A DNA stretch of 64,000 bases from Salana multivorans (GTDB taxonomy: Bacteria > Actinomycetota > Actinomycetes > Actinomycetales > Beutenbergiaceae): positions 992,001 to 1,056,000 of the forward strand of contig NZ_RKHQ01000001.1 of assembly GCF_003751805.1 (NCBI RefSeq), in the 5' to 3' direction. The position numbers and the translations under genes were made by a program. The number at the start of each line of letters is the position of its first letter. The first letter of the stretch is position 1. The notes beneath the pieces were generated by a model. That model made no database searches. It worked only from the letters and a program-made list of their open reading frames with translations, and had not been told where the DNA came from. This document shows positions 37,856 through 46,628 of this stretch, piece after piece.

Positions 37856-39324
37856 CCGGCGGCCGCCTCGACCGGGACGGAGGTGAACGCGACCCGCGGC
37901 ACGAACAGCAGCGCGACGACGGCGACGAGCGCCGTCCCGCCGCAGATCAGCCACGTGATGAGGTAGCCGGACAGGGAGCCGGCCGTCGCGGGACCCCCGT
38001 CGGCGGCGATGACGACCCCGGAGGCGAGGGCGAGGGCGAACGCCGAGCTGGCGAACGACCCGCCGACGGTCTTGGCCGTGTTGGTGAAGCCGGTCGCCAT
38101 CGCGGTCTGCGTCGGCGGCGTTGCCGCCGCCGCGGCCGCCGGGAGGGCGGCGACGAGCGCCCCGGAGCCGAGGCCGGCGACCACCATGCCGCCGAGCACC
38201 TGGGCGACGCCGTGGTGGAACGGGACGAGCGCGAGGTAGCCGACCGCCACGAGCGCGGCCGCGCCGACCAGCACGAGACGCGGCGTGAGGAGGGCCGAGA
38301 CCCGGGCGAAGACGCCGGCCCCGACGAGGACCGACAGCACGTAGCCCCCGATGATGTACGACGACGCGGCCGACGTGAGACCGAGGCCGTAGCCGTACAC
38401 GTCGGGATCGGTCCGCATGAAGGTCGACAGCGGCCCCTGGGCGCCGAGCACGCTGACCCCGAACAGGCCGGCCGTGAGGAAGACCGGCCACAGCGCGGGC
38501 CGTGCCACGAGGCGCATGTCGACGAGCGGGTTCTCGGTCCTCAGCTCGACCCGGACGAACACCCAGCCGATCGCGACGCCGACGAGCACGAGGAGCACCA
38601 CCCACGCCGTGATGCCGTTGAGCCGGACCATGCCGAGGCCGCCGGTCACCGCGAGGAGCGCGAGCGAGAGCAGGACGGCGCCGCGGGTGTCGAGACGCCC
38701 GCCGGCGCGCTCCGGGTTGTCCGGGACGAGGCGCCACACGACGACGAGCGCGATGGTGACGACGAGCGCCGGGACGGCCAGCACGACCGTGAGGTTGGGC
38801 ACCAGGTGACCGAGCTGACCCGCCAGGAGCGCCCCCGCGATGGCCCCGCTCTGGAGCGCGACGACGATCACCCCGGACGCGCGGCGGGTGAGCGCCGCGG
38901 TGTCCGGCAGGCGCCGGGCGCGGGAGAAGATGATCGCCACGTTGAGCGGGAGCCACACCACGTAGAAGCCCTGCAGCGCCCACAGCAGCAGGAACGTGCC
39001 GAACGTCGGCGCGACCGCGACGCCCCAGGAGGCGAGCGCGGTGACGGCGAGCGACCACAGCAGCACCCGGCGGTGCCCGAGCATGTCGCCGAGCTTCGCC
39101 AGGACGGGGACGACGATCGCCGAGACGAGGAGCTGGGCCGCCTCGAGCCAGTTGACGTCGGCGTCGAGGATGTCGAGGCGGCGGGCGATGTCGCTGAGCA
39201 CGGGGGCGTAGTAGCCCTGGAGGACGCCGGAGGCGAACTCGACGACGGCGAGCGCCCCGACGATGCCGCCCGCGAGCGCCAGGGAGCGGGCAGCCCTACC
39301 CGTCCGCGGTGACGACTGAGTCAT
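37852..39324 (-). CDS. MFS transporter (DHA2-like, multidrug or metabolite)
   Basis: This 490-residue membrane protein has 12 to 14 helices. The N-terminal segment SGVLQGYYAPVLSDIARRLD and loop GDMLGHRRVLLWS match major facilitator transporters with 14-helix DHA2 character. It is coupled to the M20 peptidase gene by a 4-base overlap. It starts 53 bases after a sugar ABC permease gene, so read-through from the importer operon is possible. Confidence 0.85.
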   Translation of the reverse strand: MTQSSPRTGRAARSLALAGGIVGALAVVEFASGVLQGYYAPVLSDIARRLDILDADVNWLEAAQLLVSAIVVPVLAKLGDMLGHRRVLLWSLAVTALASWGVAVAPTFGTFLLLWALQGFYVVWLPLNVAIIFSRARRLPDTAALTRRASGVIVVALQSGAIAGALLAGQLGHLVPNLTVVLAVPALVVTIALVVVWRLVPDNPERAGGRLDTRGAVLLSLALLAVTGGLGMVRLNGITAWVVLLVLVGVAIGWVFVRVELRTENPLVDMRLVARPALWPVFLTAGLFGVSVLGAQGPLSTFMRTDPDVYGYGLGLTSAASSYIIGGYVLSVLVGAGVFARVSALLTPRLVLVGAAALVAVGYLALVPFHHGVAQVLGGMVVAGLGSGALVAALPAAAAAATPPTQTAMATGFTNTAKTVGGSFASSAFALALASGVVIAADGGPATAGSLSGYLITWLICGGTALVAVVALLFVPRVAFTSVPVEAAAG

Positions 39325-39377
39325 GGAGGAATCCTGCCGCACGGCTCCGACATCGGACGACCGGTGGTGACCTCGGG

Positions 39378-40232
39378 CTACTCCTTGCTCCCGGACGACG
39401 CGAGGGACCCGGTGAACTGCCGCTGGAACACGAGCATGAGGACGAGCGGGACCAGGGCCGTCAGGACCGCCCCGGCGAACATCTGGCCGTAGTCGACCCC
39501 GAGCTCCTGCGCGAAGTCGGCGATCGCGACCGAGGCGACCTTCATCTGCGGCGCCGGCGCGATGAGGAGCGGCCAGAGGAAGGACTGCCACTGGAAGACG
39601 AAGATGATGAGCCCGGCGCCGACCAGCGCCGCCCGCGACAGCGGCAGGTAGATCCGCCAGTAGACCCCGAACCACGACACGCCGTCCATCCGCGCGGCCT
39701 CGCCCAGCGAGGCCGGGACGCCGAGGAAGAACTGCCGCAGCAGGAAGATCGCCAACCCGTTCCCCACCGCGGGGAGGATCAGCCCGAGGTAGGTGTTGCT
39801 CAGGCCCCAGTCGCGGAAGCTCGACGACAGCGGGATCGCGATCGCCTCGAACGGGATGAGGAAGCTGACCACCATGAGCGAGAAGACGACGCCGCGACCG
39901 CGGAACGGCAGCACGGCGAGCGCGAACGCGGCCGACGACGACAGCAGCAGCCCGACGACGATGGAGGCGAGCGCGACCACCACCGAGTTGCCGAGCGCCG
40001 CGACGAAGTTCCCGCTCAGGACGCCCGCGTAGTTCTCCAGCGTGAGGCTGGTCGGGACGATCGTCTCCCAGCTCAGGGGGTAGAGGTTCGCCAGGATGTC
40101 CCGCGTCGGTCGCAGCGACGAGGTGATGCTCCACGCCAGCGGCCCGATGCTCACGAGCGCGGCCGGGACCGCGAGGAGCAGCGACCAGCGACCGGCGCGA
40201 CGCTGGCGCGCCGAGATCGGCTCGGTGTCCAT
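39378..40232 (-). CDS. Carbohydrate ABC transporter permease (MalG type), second importer
   Basis: This 284-residue CUT1 permease has six predicted helices and the EAA loop GEAARMDGVSWFGVYWRIYL. It starts 2 bases after the stop of its partner permease. Together with 40235-41161 and the binding protein it makes an importer without its own ATPase gene. Confidence 0.93.
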   Translation of the reverse strand: MDTEPISARQRRAGRWSLLLAVPAALVSIGPLAWSITSSLRPTRDILANLYPLSWETIVPTSLTLENYAGVLSGNFVAALGNSVVVALASIVVGLLLSSSAAFALAVLPFRGRGVVFSLMVVSFLIPFEAIAIPLSSSFRDWGLSNTYLGLILPAVGNGLAIFLLRQFFLGVPASLGEAARMDGVSWFGVYWRIYLPLSRAALVGAGLIIFVFQWQSFLWPLLIAPAPQMKVASVAIADFAQELGVDYGQMFAGAVLTALVPLVLMLVFQRQFTGSLASSGSKE

Positions 40233-40234
40233 GG

Positions 40235-41161
40235 TCACTCCCTCCCTGGGAGCAGTCGGAACTGGAGGCCCACGACCGCGATGACGATGACGATGAGGAC
40301 GAGCGTCGCCGCCGCGGCGCTCGGGTAGTTCCCGAACAGGTAGGCCCGCTCGAAGATGTTGTTCATGATCGTGTTGGTCGACCCCTGCGGCCCGCCGCGC
40401 GTCAGGATGCGCACCGGGACGAACAGCAGGAAGTTGGCGACGCTGTCGGCCACGAGGACGAAGAGGAGCTGTCGTCGGATGGACGGCAGGGTGATCCGGA
40501 AGAACCGCTGGACGCCGGTCGCCCCGTCGAGCTCGGCGGCCTCGAACAGGCTGGGCGGGATGTCCTTGATGCCGGCCACGAGGAAGGTCATCCAGTAGCC
40601 GACGCCGACCCAGCTCGCGACGATGACGATCGAGAACAGGGCGAGGTCGGGGCTGATGAGCCACGGGACCGGCTCGATCCCGACGGCACCGAGGATGGCG
40701 TTGAGCGGCCCGTCCGGCCGCATGAGCACGCCCCAGACGATGGCGGAGACGGTCTGCGGGATCGCGATCGGCAGCAGGATCAGCGCGCGCCACACGCCGA
40801 CGAGCGGGATGTGCTGGACGAGGACGACCGCGAGGAGCAGCGCGAGCCCGATCTGGAACGGGTTGACGATGAGCGAGAACAGCAGCGTCACCTTCAACGT
40901 GTTGAGGAAGTCGGGGTCGCCGAACAGGTTCTCGAAGACCGTGAGGGTCAGCGCCCCCGACCGGCTCGTGAACGCGTCGGACCCGGCCCGCACGAGCGGC
41001 ACGACCCGCAGCACGACGAGCAGCGCGACGGCGGGCAGGAGGAATCCGGTGGCGGCGACGCCGACGCGGGTCCGCGCCGAGAGGTGCGGGCGCCGCGGTG
41101 CCCGCCGGGCGCCGCCGGCGAGGGGTCGCCCCGGGGCGGGCAGGCCGTCGGACTGGGTCAT
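40235..41161 (-). CDS. Carbohydrate ABC transporter permease (MalF type), second importer
   Basis: This 308-residue CUT1 permease has a basic N-terminus, six helices and the EAA loop EAAELDGATGVQRFFRITLP. The ATG at 41159-41161 follows AGGAG. A 16-bp hairpin separates it from the upstream binding-protein gene, repeating the arrangement of the first importer. Confidence 0.93.
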   Translation of the reverse strand: MTQSDGLPAPGRPLAGGARRAPRRPHLSARTRVGVAATGFLLPAVALLVVLRVVPLVRAGSDAFTSRSGALTLTVFENLFGDPDFLNTLKVTLLFSLIVNPFQIGLALLLAVVLVQHIPLVGVWRALILLPIAIPQTVSAIVWGVLMRPDGPLNAILGAVGIEPVPWLISPDLALFSIVIVASWVGVGYWMTFLVAGIKDIPPSLFEAAELDGATGVQRFFRITLPSIRRQLLFVLVADSVANFLLFVPVRILTRGGPQGSTNTIMNNIFERAYLFGNYPSAAAATLVLIVIVIAVVGLQFRLLPGRE

Positions 41162-41180
41162 CTGTCTTCTCTCCTGGACC

Positions 41181-41215
41181 GCGCGCGGGGGCGGACCTCG
41201 TCCGCCCCCGCGCGC
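41181..41215 (-). terminator. Intra-operon hairpin after the second binding-protein gene
   Basis: A perfect 16-bp stem (41181-41196 with 41200-41215) and a 3-base loop lie between the binding-protein stop and the permease start. It probably attenuates or stabilises the transcript, as in the first importer operon. Confidence 0.72.
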
Positions 41216-41227
41216 TGGGCTGAGGGG

Positions 41228-42562
41228 CTAGCGCAGCTCGCTGAGCTGACGCTCGAGGGAGTCCTGCGTCGAGCTGAGGACCGAGGCGGGATCGCCGCCG
41301 TTGCGCATGTCGGCGAAGGCCTTGCTGATGATCGTCTCGAACTCGACGTAGCCAATGCTCGCGGGACGGTGGACGGCGTGCTCGGCCGTGTCGATCGCGA
41401 AGAGCTCCTCGTACCCAGCCGTGGCGTCGGGCGCGATCTCACCGATCCGCTCGAAGTAGGCCGGGAGGGCCTCCTGGTGGACGGGCGGCAGCGCGTAGAC
41501 GCTGGAGAGGGCCATCGCGCCCTCGGCCGTCAGGGTCGCGCACCTCGCGAACTCCCGGGCCGCCTCCTGCTTCTCGCTGTAGGCGCTGACGCCGACGGAC
41601 CAGGAGTCGGTCGGCGTGGAGACGTCGCCACCCTCGAAGTACGGCAGGGGCGCCATGCCCCACCCGTCCGCCAGCTCGCTCTTCTGCAGGTCGGGGATGT
41701 GCGCGGGGATCGAGATGAAGTAGGCGAGCTGACCGCTCGTGAACAGCTCGCGCGTCTGCGTCGCGTCGATGCCCTTCGGAGCCGTGCCGTCGGCGTGGAT
41801 CTGCCGGTACCACTCGCCGAACTCCACCCACGCGGGCGTGTCGACCTCGGGCTCGAGGTTGCCGTCACCCGTCAGGCCGGGCCCGCCGCCCGCGGAGGCG
41901 ATGACGGGCTGCAGCGGGTAGAACCGGTCGACCTGCTCGAACTGCATGCCGTTGGCGGCTCCGGCCGCGACGGCGGCGGCCGCGTCGGACGTCAGCTCCT
42001 CCCACGTCATCCGGTCCGCGTCGGACGGGCCGGGGTAGGCGATGCCCGCCGCGTCGAGGAGCTCCTTGTTGTAGAAGACGAAGACGTCGCTCGTCCAGAT
42101 CGGATAGGCGTACTGCTTGCCCTCCCACGTGACGGAGGTGAGCGACGCCGGCAGCAGCGCCTCCTCCATCGCGGGCAGATCGTCGCTCACGTCGGCGAGC
42201 CAGCCCTTCGACGCCATCGACGGGATGCGCGGCGGGTCGGTCGCGATGAGGTCGATCGACGAGTCCTGCGCGCCGAGGCGGGACTGGATCTGCGCGATGA
42301 GCTCGGTGAACGGGACCACCTGCTGCTCGACCCTGATGGTGGGCAGGGCCGCCTCGCAGACGTCGATCACGGGCTCCCACGTCTCGGCGCCGCTGGCCTG
42401 GAGGAGGGTGAGCGTGACGGTGTCGCCGCTCCCGTCCGTGGTGCCGCCGTCTCCGGTGGCGTCGCCGCCGCCGCTCTGGGTGCCGCACGCCGCGAGGGCG
42501 CCGAGCGCGACGGACGCCCCGAGGAGGGCGCCGACTGTCCTGGTCGTTCGCTGTGACTTCAC
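41228..42562 (-). CDS. Extracellular sugar-binding lipoprotein, second importer
   Basis: This 444-residue lipoprotein has the lipobox LGALAACGTQ, then a Gly/Asp-rich spacer and a CUT1 solute-binding fold. Landmarks are YAYPIWTSDVFVFYNKELLD and GVSAYSEKQEAAREFARCAT. The GTG start at 42560-42562 has AGAAGGAA upstream. It follows the CaiB-type gene by 43 bases on the same strand, so it is probably read from the IclR-controlled promoter. The nearby unsaturated uronyl hydrolase suggests an uronic-acid-containing oligosaccharide as ligand, which is inference. Confidence 0.92.
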   Translation of the reverse strand: MKSQRTTRTVGALLGASVALGALAACGTQSGGGDATGDGGTTDGSGDTVTLTLLQASGAETWEPVIDVCEAALPTIRVEQQVVPFTELIAQIQSRLGAQDSSIDLIATDPPRIPSMASKGWLADVSDDLPAMEEALLPASLTSVTWEGKQYAYPIWTSDVFVFYNKELLDAAGIAYPGPSDADRMTWEELTSDAAAAVAAGAANGMQFEQVDRFYPLQPVIASAGGGPGLTGDGNLEPEVDTPAWVEFGEWYRQIHADGTAPKGIDATQTRELFTSGQLAYFISIPAHIPDLQKSELADGWGMAPLPYFEGGDVSTPTDSWSVGVSAYSEKQEAAREFARCATLTAEGAMALSSVYALPPVHQEALPAYFERIGEIAPDATAGYEELFAIDTAEHAVHRPASIGYVEFETIISKAFADMRNGGDPASVLSSTQDSLERQLSELR

Positions 42563-42605
42563 TGTCGTTCCTTCTGCTGACCGGTTGTGGTTGACGAGCT
42601 GGGGC

Positions 42606-43805
42606 TCACGGGGTTGGGGGGAGGGCGCCGGACCGACCTGCAACCCCTGAGGCCAGGTAGTCCCGGATGACGTCCGGGGGGTACCCGAGCGACTCGAGGA
42701 CGTCGACGGTGTCGGCACCCGAGACCGGGGGCGGTGTCCGCAGGCCCGGGACGTCACCGTCGTACGCGATGGGATGGGCGAGCAGGCGCGCGTCCTCGCC
42801 GTTCGCCAGGTGGGCGTCGAGGAAGGCGCCGTTGGCGCGCACCTGCGGGTCGTCGACGACGTCCGCGTACGTGCGCACGGGCGCGCACCAGATGCCGTGC
42901 TCCGGCAGCACGGCGAGCCAGTGCTCGGTCGTGCGCTCCCGCAGCCGGGTGCCGACGAGGTCGCTGACCTCCTCCCGCCGGCGGAACTGCTCCGCGCGGG
43001 TCGAGCCCCGCAGCGCGTCCAGCTCGAGCGCGTCGGCGAGCGCGTCGCCCGCGGACAGCGAGATCGTGAGCCAGCCGTCGGCGGTCTCGTAGGCGCCGTA
43101 GGGGGCCTGGTGGAAGCGCGAGGCCAGCCCCGTCGCGCTCTTCGGGTACAGCTCGGTGCCGTTGAGGTGGTAGCTCAGCGGCTCGAGCTGGAGGTTGAGC
43201 GCCGCCGACAGCAGGTTCGCGTCGACGCGGCACCCCTGCCCGGTGCGGGCGCGGCGCACCAGCGCGGCGAGGATGCCGAGCGCCCCGAGGGTGGCGCCGT
43301 GCTGGTCGACGACGGCCGTGCCGACCGGCGTCGGACCGGCGTCCGCGCCGCCCGTGAGATCGAGCAGCCCGCTGATGGACTGGATCAGCAGGTCCTGCCC
43401 CGGCTCCCCGGCGAGCGGGCCGCGCGGCCCGTAGCCGGACAGCGCGCAGTAGACGATGGACGGGTTCCGGGCGGCGACCGCCTCGTAGGAGAAGCCGAGA
43501 CGCTCCAGCGCCCCCGGCCGGAAGTTCTGCACCAGGACGTCGCACTCCTCGACGAGCCGCCACAGGACCTCGGCCCCGCGCGGGTCGCGCAGGTCCAGCT
43601 CGATGCTGCGCTGGTTGCGGCCGGCCAGCAGGTAGAAGACGCTCTCGTCGCCGAGATAGGACTCGGCCCCCGACCAGTGCCGCTCATAGGCGCCGCCCAC
43701 CTTCTCGACCTTGACGACATCCGCACCGAGATCGGCGAGGTACTGAACGCAGGAAGGTCCCTGGAGATAGTGGGTCAGGGACACCACCTTGATTCCGTCC
43801 AACAT
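42606..43805 (-). CDS. CaiB/BaiF family (class III) CoA-transferase
   Basis: This 399-residue protein opens with GIKVVSLTHYLQGPSCVQYLADLGADVVKVEK, split here as GIKVVSLTHYLQGP and LADLGADVVKVEK, and contains NQRSIELDLRDP. The presumed catalytic Asp is in GEPGQDLLIQ near residue 138. Class III enzymes move CoA between carboxylic acids. Its position upstream of a sugar importer is unusual. It begins 108 bases downstream of an IclR-type operator candidate and near a MaoC gene, so it may activate or recycle an acid produced from the imported compound. Confidence 0.9.
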   Translation of the reverse strand: MLDGIKVVSLTHYLQGPSCVQYLADLGADVVKVEKVGGAYERHWSGAESYLGDESVFYLLAGRNQRSIELDLRDPRGAEVLWRLVEECDVLVQNFRPGALERLGFSYEAVAARNPSIVYCALSGYGPRGPLAGEPGQDLLIQSISGLLDLTGGADAGPTPVGTAVVDQHGATLGALGILAALVRRARTGQGCRVDANLLSAALNLQLEPLSYHLNGTELYPKSATGLASRFHQAPYGAYETADGWLTISLSAGDALADALELDALRGSTRAEQFRRREEVSDLVGTRLRERTTEHWLAVLPEHGIWCAPVRTYADVVDDPQVRANGAFLDAHLANGEDARLLAHPIAYDGDVPGLRTPPPVSGADTVDVLESLGYPPDVIRDYLASGVAGRSGALPPTP

Positions 43806-43912
43806 TCTGGTATCTCCCTCGATACACGCCCGCGCACAGGAGCCGTCTCCGTCGGTGCGCAGGACACTATGGAGCCGCGCGAGCGGGCAGCAAGTGCCTA
43901 TGGAAATTACGT

Positions 43913-43929
43913 TTAGCCGGTGGCTAACG
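43913..43929. promoter_or_regulatory. Candidate IclR operator before the caiB-importer operon
   Basis: TTAGC-cggtg-GCTAACG is a 17-base site with an inner perfect palindrome TTAGCC/GGCTAA. Two matching sites lie in the iclR promoter and before the GH88 gene. It overlaps the last codon of the MaoC gene. Confidence 0.65.
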
Positions 43930-44385
43930 CACGTACTTCGTGAGGTGCCGGGCGACAGCGAGGAGCCCGCCGTCCTGGTTGCGGACGCTGACGCCCGCGA
44001 CGGAGCGGTCCCGTTCGGCGTCGATCTCCTCGATCACGTACTCGACCTCGAGGGTGTCCCCGATGAAGGCCGGCGCGAGGAAGCGCACCCGGTCGTACCC
44101 GAGGCTCACACTGTCCGGCACGGGCTGCCGGCTCAGCGCGTACCGCGTCGAGGCGCCGGACATCAGCCCGACCAGCAGGGCGCCGTGGACCACGCGGCGA
44201 CCGAACCGCCCGGCCGCCATGTACTCCTCGTCCATGTGGTTCGGGTGGAGGTCGCCGGTGAGGCCGGCGAACAGGTAGACGTCGCTCTCGCTCACCGTGC
44301 GACGGAGCAGCACGCGGCTGCCGACTGGCACGGCTCGCGTCCACTCGGGGGCGCCGGACACGTCGGGCGTCTCGTCGGCAGACAT
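43924..44385 (-). CDS. MaoC-like hotdog-fold dehydratase
   Basis: This 153-residue protein is of the MaoC/(R)-hydratase type: it has the hydratase-2 signature FAGLTGDLHPNHMDEEYMAA followed by GRRVVHGALLVGLMSG, with the Asp and His catalytic pair. Such enzymes hydrate or dehydrate acyl-CoA compounds. The start ATG at 44383-44385 has GGAG upstream. It is divergent from iclR and upstream of caiB. A CoA-thioester pathway with the CoA-transferase is therefore likely. Confidence 0.87.
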   Translation of the reverse strand: MSADETPDVSGAPEWTRAVPVGSRVLLRRTVSESDVYLFAGLTGDLHPNHMDEEYMAAGRFGRRVVHGALLVGLMSGASTRYALSRQPVPDSVSLGYDRVRFLAPAFIGDTLEVEYVIEEIDAERDRSVAGVSVRNQDGGLLAVARHLTKYVR

Positions 44386-44512
44386 CTCCCACTCCTCCTC
44401 GGTCTCGGGGCGTCTCGGGGTGCCGGTGCGGGCGCCGCGATGCGGTCCCGCCACCGGCCCGTCACGACAGTAGGTCGACGGGTATGGTGACCGCAATCGT
44501 CTCGCAAACTAG

Positions 44513-44529
44513 CGTTAGGCAGTCGCTAA
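44513..44529. promoter_or_regulatory. Candidate IclR operator in the iclR promoter
   Basis: CGTTAGG-cagtc-GCTAA is the reverse complement form of the (T/G)TAGC-N5-SCTAACG site found before caiB and before the GH88 gene. It lies downstream of a TATGGT -10-like box (44483-44488) and 2 bases before ATG 44532. Confidence 0.65.
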
Positions 44530-44531
44530 TC

Positions 44532-45329
44532 ATGAGATCCCTCGAGAATCCGTGGCCGCAGGCACCGGCCTCCCCCGAGACCCGCACGGTCCAGTCGGTG
44601 AGCCGCGCCTTCGTCGCGCTCCGCACGCTCGCGCAGGCCGGACGGCCGATGAGCCTGTCGGACATCGCGCGACGGATCGGCGTCAGCAAGCCCTCGACCT
44701 ACCACCTCCTGCGCACCCTGGCGCTGGAGCGGGCCGTGACGAGGACGAACGACGGGCTGTACGAGCTCGGCTGGGGACTGTGGGAGCTGGGCAGCTCCGT
44801 CGTGCGCTCCAACGACCTGGCCCGGATCGCCCGGTTCCACCTCGACCAGCTCTCGGAGCAGACCGGCGAGGCGGTCCTGCTCAGCATCCTCGAGGGGCAC
44901 GCCGTGCTGTACCTCGACCGCGGCCAGGCGAGCGCCGGCTTCGAGCTGATCGCCAACGTCGGTCGCCGCTCGTCGCTGCACGGGAACGCATCCGGCAAGG
45001 TGCTGCTCGCCCACGCGCCCGCGACGTTCATCGACGAGGTCCTGGCGACGCCGCTGCGCTCGTTCACCACGAACTCGATCACCGACCCCGGCGAGCTGCG
45101 CGCGGAGCTGGAGCGGGTGCGCGCGGCCGGGCACGCCGTCTGCTGGCAGGAGCAGGAGCTCGGGATGAGCAGCGTCGGCGTCCCCATCCGGGACCACGCC
45201 GGCGACGTCGTCGCCGCGCTCGCGGTCGCCGGGCCGGCGACCCGGGTCAACGAGAGCACCGCCGCCACCCTCGTCGACCTCCTCGAGGCCGAGGCGGAGG
45301 CGATCTCGGCCGGCCTCGGCCCTCGGTAG
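44532..45329 (+). CDS. IclR-family transcriptional regulator
   Basis: This 265-residue protein has an N-terminal winged helix-turn-helix (VQSVSRAFVALRTLAQAG, then SLSDIARRIGVSKPSTYHLL) and a C-terminal IclR ligand domain (VLYLDRGQASAGFELIANVG, SLHGNASGKVLLA, SSVGVPIRDHAG). ATG 44532 is preferred over ATG 44484 because a predicted operator lies between them and the shorter protein already holds the full DNA-binding domain. Three copies of a shared site in this neighbourhood mark its probable regulon: itself, caiB with the importer, and the GH88 gene. The ligand is likely a breakdown product of the imported sugar. Confidence 0.9.
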   Translation: MRSLENPWPQAPASPETRTVQSVSRAFVALRTLAQAGRPMSLSDIARRIGVSKPSTYHLLRTLALERAVTRTNDGLYELGWGLWELGSSVVRSNDLARIARFHLDQLSEQTGEAVLLSILEGHAVLYLDRGQASAGFELIANVGRRSSLHGNASGKVLLAHAPATFIDEVLATPLRSFTTNSITDPGELRAELERVRAAGHAVCWQEQELGMSSVGVPIRDHAGDVVAALAVAGPATRVNESTAATLVDLLEAEAEAISAGLGPR

Positions 45330-45342
45330 CACCTCGCTAACG
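45326..45342. promoter_or_regulatory. Candidate IclR operator before the GH88 gene
   Basis: GTAGC-acctc-GCTAACG matches the site before caiB in 11 of its 12 fixed positions. It begins at the stop of iclR and lies 111 bases before the GH88 start, so it can control that gene. Confidence 0.6.
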
Positions 45343-45452
45343 TAAATTCGGCGGGTCATTGCTTCCCTATTCGGGAACTCACTACCGTTCTCGAGGCGAC
45401 CGTTCTCACGGTGAGGTGCACGGTCGCTCGACGACGGAAAGGGCCCTCTCGA

Positions 45453-46592
45453 ATGACGCGACCAGGAATGGCGATCGACCCGTCACCGATCGACACGGCG
45501 GGAATCATCGAATTCGCCGCGAACCAGGTGCGTCGCCTCGTCGACACCCATCCCGACGCCATTCCCGTCCACACGCGTGACGGCCGCTGGCTGATAGCCG
45601 ACGACGCCTGGGCCCCGTCCTGGACCGGCGGCTTCCTCGCCGGCCAGATGTGGGTGCTCGCCGGCCTGCACCCCGACGGCTCGTGGCGCGAGCGCGCCGA
45701 GCACTACTCGCGACTCGTCGAGGGTCGGCGCCACGACCGCGGGACGCACGACATCGGGTTCCTGTTCACCCCGAGCTGGGGTCGCTGGCACCGGGCGGCA
45801 CCGTCGGAGCGCACGGCGACCGTGCTCGTCGATGCCGCCCGCTCGCTCGCGAGCAACTTCAACGAGAACGGGCGCTACATCCGTACCTGGGTCGACCCGG
45901 GGAGCACCTTCATCGACATCATGATGAACGTCGACCTCCTCTTCGAGGCCGCGGCCATCGCGGACGACCCGTCCCTGTCGGGCGTGGCCTACGAGCACGC
46001 GCGGACCAGCCGTCGCCACCTCGTCCGCGGCGACGCCACGACGGCGCACGAGGGCTGGTTCGACCCCCTGACCGGGGAGTTCCAGCGCCACGCGACGCAC
46101 CAGGGGTACCGCTCGGACTCGAGCTGGGTCCGGGGACACGCCTGGGCGCTGTACGGGTTCACCTCCTGCTACATCCGCACGGGCGACGCCGACTTCCTCG
46201 ACACGGCCCGCGCGCTCGCCGACACCTACCTGCGCCACGCCGACGGCGACCCGGTCCCGCCCAACGACTGGGAGGACCCGGTCCCCGAGCACCCCTACGA
46301 GGCGTCGGCCGGATCGATCCTGAGCTCCGCGCTGCTCCAGCTCGCGGAGGTCGACGTCGAGCGACGCGACCGGTACGAGAGCGCCGGGCTGCGCCTGCTG
46401 GGCCGGCTGGGCTCGCCGCCGTTCCTCGCGGTCGACGACCCCGCGTGGGAGGGGCTCATCCGCCTCGCGACGTACCACCGGGCGAACGGTCTCGGCGTCC
46501 AGGAGAGCAACATGTGGGGCGACTACTACTTCCTCGAGGCCGTCGAGCGGGCCGCGGCGCTCGGTCGAGCCGCGACGGCCGAGGCGCGGTAG
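45453..46592 (+). CDS. Unsaturated glucuronyl hydrolase-type enzyme (GH88 family)
   Basis: This 379-residue protein is an (alpha/alpha)6-barrel type enzyme without signal peptide, so it is cytoplasmic. Family landmarks are WTGGFLAGQMWVLA, THDIGFLFTPSWG (first acidic residue), TFIDIMMNVDLLF (second conserved Asp) and SDSSWVRGHAWALYG. These enzymes remove the unsaturated uronic acid left at oligosaccharide ends by polysaccharide lyases. The ATG at 45453 is chosen; ATG 45468 is possible. It follows iclR and carries the predicted IclR site, which links it to the second importer. It ends 36 bases before the convergent hspR. Confidence 0.88.
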   Translation: MTRPGMAIDPSPIDTAGIIEFAANQVRRLVDTHPDAIPVHTRDGRWLIADDAWAPSWTGGFLAGQMWVLAGLHPDGSWRERAEHYSRLVEGRRHDRGTHDIGFLFTPSWGRWHRAAPSERTATVLVDAARSLASNFNENGRYIRTWVDPGSTFIDIMMNVDLLFEAAAIADDPSLSGVAYEHARTSRRHLVRGDATTAHEGWFDPLTGEFQRHATHQGYRSDSSWVRGHAWALYGFTSCYIRTGDADFLDTARALADTYLRHADGDPVPPNDWEDPVPEHPYEASAGSILSSALLQLAEVDVERRDRYESAGLRLLGRLGSPPFLAVDDPAWEGLIRLATYHRANGLGVQESNMWGDYYFLEAVERAAALGRAATAEAR

Positions 46593-46628
46593 CCACCTGG
46601 CCCGGCCGGCGGCCGGCCCGACCGACCG

